A DNA stretch of 64,000 bases, from assembly GCA_028532985.1 (NCBI GenBank), contig JANCIK010000003.1, positions 1,932,001 through 1,996,000 of the forward strand, written 5' to 3'. Positions 60,645 to 64,000 of this stretch are shown here, in pieces. Below the pieces are notes generated by a model. That model was not told the origin of the DNA and did no database searches. It saw only the letters and a program-made list of their open reading frames with translations. Each line of letters begins with the position of its first letter. Position 1 is the stretch's first letter. A program made the position numbers and the translations under genes. Source of the DNA: Stropharia rugosoannulata. Its lineage: Eukaryota; Basidiomycota; Agaricomycetes; Agaricales; Strophariaceae.

Positions 60645-63600
60645 ATGGAAAACAGCGGGCTGCTTAATTGGGCGAATAGCATACGCTTGACGATGGCCAG
60701 CGATGCAGGCCGCCAGGTCTTTAAAGACCAAGTTCGTAGCAATGGCTTCATGTTTCTTGAGGACTATCTGGACAATATTATTTCAGGAGAAAAAGCAGAG
60801 TAAGGGGAAAGTACGCTTAACCTTGAGTTTTACTTATGCTCTATTAGCCCGCTTATAGACCTCGTCAAGACACCAGGACGAAAGAAAGCCATAGCAAGAA
60901 AGCCCAAGTTGATGTCCTCTAAACTTGCAAGTAATATTTTTGACGAGGTACAGATGTCAAATACATACTTGACTGCCGCTCACACTTACTTGTGTATATA
61001 GAAACCACCCCCGAGCGAAAATACGGCGCCCGTTAACAGCCACCAATCTGCATTACAAAATGTTCAGTCTCACAAAGTCGTAGCGGCCAATGCCAACTCA
61101 ACCGACCTGGAAAGGTCAAACACGACTAAATCACAGAGATCTCCGTTCACACAAATACAACCTCAAACAGATACGCACATCCCAGTTGTTGCTCTCCCCA
61201 TTCAAGTAGAAGTTGCGGAACATACCAACCTGGAGCATAATGATCTCTCTGTGATTGCAGAAGATGACGAGCCGTCGGAACGCAGTCGTGTTAACATATT
61301 AGTACCATTAGTGGAAAATGACCCTCCTGGGTATCTACCAAAATCAGTCGAAGATGCGCCGATAACAAGAAATCTATCTGCTTTAACACCCGAGGATGCT
61401 TTGCCAAAGGAAATGGATATCACATCGTCCTCCACAGATACGCTGCATTCCATTCAATTGAACTCACCCCTCCAGCGACAACGGTCACAGCCTGTGCAGG
61501 AAAGTGCTTATGCACGCGTTTCTGAGCCCTCTATAGCTGTGCATACTACTGAGGTGCAGGACATTTTAATGACCGACTCTCATGAGGAGAATTCAGCTGC
61601 ATCGGATAATAAATCGAATGAGAAACCCACTGCGTCGTTTTTTCCCACTCTCCCAGAGCCGATGCCCTTGCGCAAATCTATTCGCTATCCTCGAGATCCT
61701 TCTCTCAATGCAGTTATGGGCGGTGCAGCGACTCCTGGTGCTCCCATCGGTGGCAAGCGAACGTCTTGGTTGATGAAAGCAAGAGAAGTCAAAGCGCTCG
61801 AAGGTCCACCTAAGAAGAGTACCATTTCTCCAAGCCTGAGCACTCCTTTCGCAAACTCCCTTAGTCAAGGAATGAAGCGAAAGAGCGAGGAGTCGACCAT
61901 TCCGGCAACGATGGAAGACAACGAACGTCAGACGAAGGTAACTAAACTCTTTGACGGCGAACTGGCGTCGCGGGCGCACAAAGAAGCCCAATTTGACGAC
62001 ATATCGCCAGACCCGACGATTATAATTCCGCCTTCACAGGACTCTGATCAGCAACAAGGAGTTCTAGATCGACTCAAGAAGACTGTGGAAGGGCTGGGGG
62101 CTCGTACCAGTAAGCCTGCAAGTAAGAGCGTCGGAGGCGATGCAGCAACTGCTCTTGCAGAAGCAAGAGCAGCCGCTGAAGCGAAGGTGGCTGAAAGAGA
62201 TCGCAAGGAGGAGGAGATGACTATGGCCATGGGTAAACCCTCTGTCGCAGACCCCAAAGTAGGAGAAGAACAAACCAGCAAGCGAAGTTCCACCGACGTT
62301 CGACCAAACGAAGGTCGGTTAAGTATATCTGACTTGTTCCCTTCTGGCAGCCGAATGAAGGAAAAACACAGAGCGCCTGAAAAGCCATTCCATTTTGCGC
62401 CCAGTTTTGTGCCTACATCCGCGAAGAAAGGAAAAGATAACACGTCGATACGTGAAAGGACATCTACCACCCCGCTACATTCACCTCCTCGATCAATAAA
62501 ACAAAATCAAGCGTTGCCTCCTGCCCCTGTTTTCAACAAACCCCCACCAGTCTTTGTGCCACCACCGCCAGTTGTTTCCGCTCCAATATCTACAGCAACA
62601 GTGCCCTCTGTTTTCACTGCCCCCGTTCTAACTAAATATACAATAGCGCCACCCATGACTCTTCAGCTCCCTCCTCAGCCTGACTCACCATCTTCGAGAT
62701 CTAAAGGGAAAAATATTAGTGCACAGTCTACTCTGGAAAGCGTGGTATCTAGTAATTTATTCGACCGCGACGATACATCCACTTGGCCGCCTAATACTCA
62801 GGATACTGAATACACACAACCCGGTGATACTCAAATTTGCGACGAGGATGACAGTTGGCCTATCGATGAGAAGTTGGCAGCTGGGGTCCATTGGACTTAT
62901 GGCGCAACGAAAGATGACAGCTTGACGTGGAGTACATTACCTTCTGAAAGTCAGAGAGGAGATACCGGGCCTTTGACAAATGACTCCCCTACTCGTGCAA
63001 AGCCAAAGAAAGCTACCTCACCGGACTCAAATATGGATGTTGATACAAAGCATGACATGGATGTCCAAACAATCGACGAGAACCGCGACGTTGAACTTGA
63101 AGACATCATAATGGACTATCCTCAGTCGACTGTCTCTTTGGTTGAGGTAAGTGATCTTATCATTTCGGTTCTTCGTTGTTTAAAGTCTTGCATTAGCCTC
63201 AAATACCCAGGAGTCAAAGCCAGTTGTCCATGGCCTCTTCGGAGTCGGCTCAGTCCCAGTCAGGCTTCTTAGGTCAAGCATCTAAACTATTGAGCAGCGC
63301 ACTGGGCGCCGCAAAGAAGAAGCAACCTGAGGTTAAGAAAGTGCTCCAAATGGCTGCTTCCGCCGCCAAAAGGGTAAATTCTTTCTACATGTATGTACTG
63401 GAGTTCTCAATATTATTGATTGCAGCAACAAGAAGAAGCTGATAAGAAGGCAGCCCGCCTGAAAGAGATGGAAAATCGCCGTCAACAGGCTCTTCAACGC
63501 AAGGCAGAAGAAGAAAGAGCCAAAGCATTGGAGGAAGAGCGCAAGCTTAAGGAAGAAAGCGAGCGCCGCAAGAAAGAGCGAGATGACCTGACAGATAAGC

Positions 63601-64000
63601 GCTCTATCAAAGCTTCGGGTAGTAAAAGAGTATGTCTGTCAAGTTGGTGTGCGTTACTTGGTTCTAATTTGAATCACAGGAGGAAGACTTCGGCAAGAAA
63701 GGGAAGGAACCTGAGAAGAAGCAAGAAATCAAGAAACCCTTGATTGGCAAAGCGCATCTGAAAGGTGTACTTAAAAAGCCCAGTACGAGTACAGTCACGC
63801 AACCTATGGCCGAACCCTCGTCGTCCTTACACAAAGGAAAAGGAGTTGCACAGCATCCGCCGATAGAAGACGACGTTGGTCAACCTTCCCAATTTCTTCA
63901 ATCTCAGATGGCGGCTCGCGCCAAAGCTCAAATCCAGGCATCCAAGCAAGTAGAGCCTCCTGTACCGAGCGAAAGCATTGAACTGCCGGACATCAATAGC
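60645..64000 (+). CDS. SLI15: Inner centromere protein INCENP/Sli15, 3' end outside window
   Basis: INCENP is the scaffold of the chromosomal passenger complex, which tethers Aurora B to centromeres and the spindle. The Met at 60645 begins MENSGLLNWANSIRLTMASD and continues GRQVFKDQVRSNGFMFLEDY and LDNIISGE, the conserved N-terminal helix that binds survivin/borealin. Exon 2 (PLIDLVKTPGRKKAIARKPK) follows a GTAAGG..TTAG intron. A very long disordered, Ser/Pro-rich region has many SP/TP sites (61020-63150). From about 63420 a charged single-helix coiled coil runs (KKAARLKEMENRRQQALQRK, EERAKALEEERKLKEESERR), as in all INCENPs. The C-terminal IN-box lies beyond the window. A longer start at 60543 is possible. 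Confidence 0.88.

Overview
This window is fungal nuclear DNA, most likely from a mushroom-forming basidiomycete (Agaricomycetes). Nearly every gene is broken by many short GT..AG introns of about 45-80 bases. Genes lie close together on both strands and often share divergent promoters. Several proteins (REC8, the FYVE protein, the F-box/YccV protein) look like the agaric forms of their families. I see no operons, bacterial genes, CRISPR arrays or secondary-metabolite cluster.

Layout. Positions 1-7500 are a transposon graveyard: a short AT-rich motif array, a Ty1/copia polyprotein split by about 3.5 kb of nested insertions with TIR-like ends, a tRNA-like sequence, a decayed repeat family, and a probable 3' LTR. 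Positions 7692-15063 hold a Sel1-repeat protein and the splicing helicase PRP16 on the minus strand. A probable TA-flanked MITE (15842-16437) and degenerate sequence fill 15-18 kb. Positions 18-29.3 kb are gene-dense: mitochondrial ribosomal protein mL38, a FYVE protein, a MEI4-like candidate, DOT1, YJU2 and a PHD protein. Positions 29.3-34.4 kb are gene-poor, with one small unknown gene and a TGACTAGTCA inverted-repeat cluster. Positions 34.4-64 kb are dense again: a GT31 glycosyltransferase, a GST, an SGT1-like protein, DHFR, bL36m, a DMT transporter, a PPZ phosphatase, uS17, DNA ligase I, MPC1, an unknown protein, IDI1, an F-box protein, REC8, a GRAMD4-like protein and the 5' part of INCENP.

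The genes are mostly core housekeeping and are not one pathway. There are themes: chromosome biology (DOT1, PHD protein, DNA ligase I, REC8, INCENP and a possible MEI4), pre-mRNA splicing (PRP16, YJU2) and mitochondrial function (mL38, bL36m, MPC1). The most informative new points are: a DNA ligase I N terminus in which a short first exon supplies a likely mitochondrial presequence and half of the PCNA-binding motif; a reconstructed 349-residue gene, possibly MEI4, sharing an 80-base divergent promoter with DOT1; two 20-base microexons in MPC1; and the nested-element structure in the first 7 kb. All gene models come from reading frames and splice signals by eye. Exon edges not stated explicitly are approximate.
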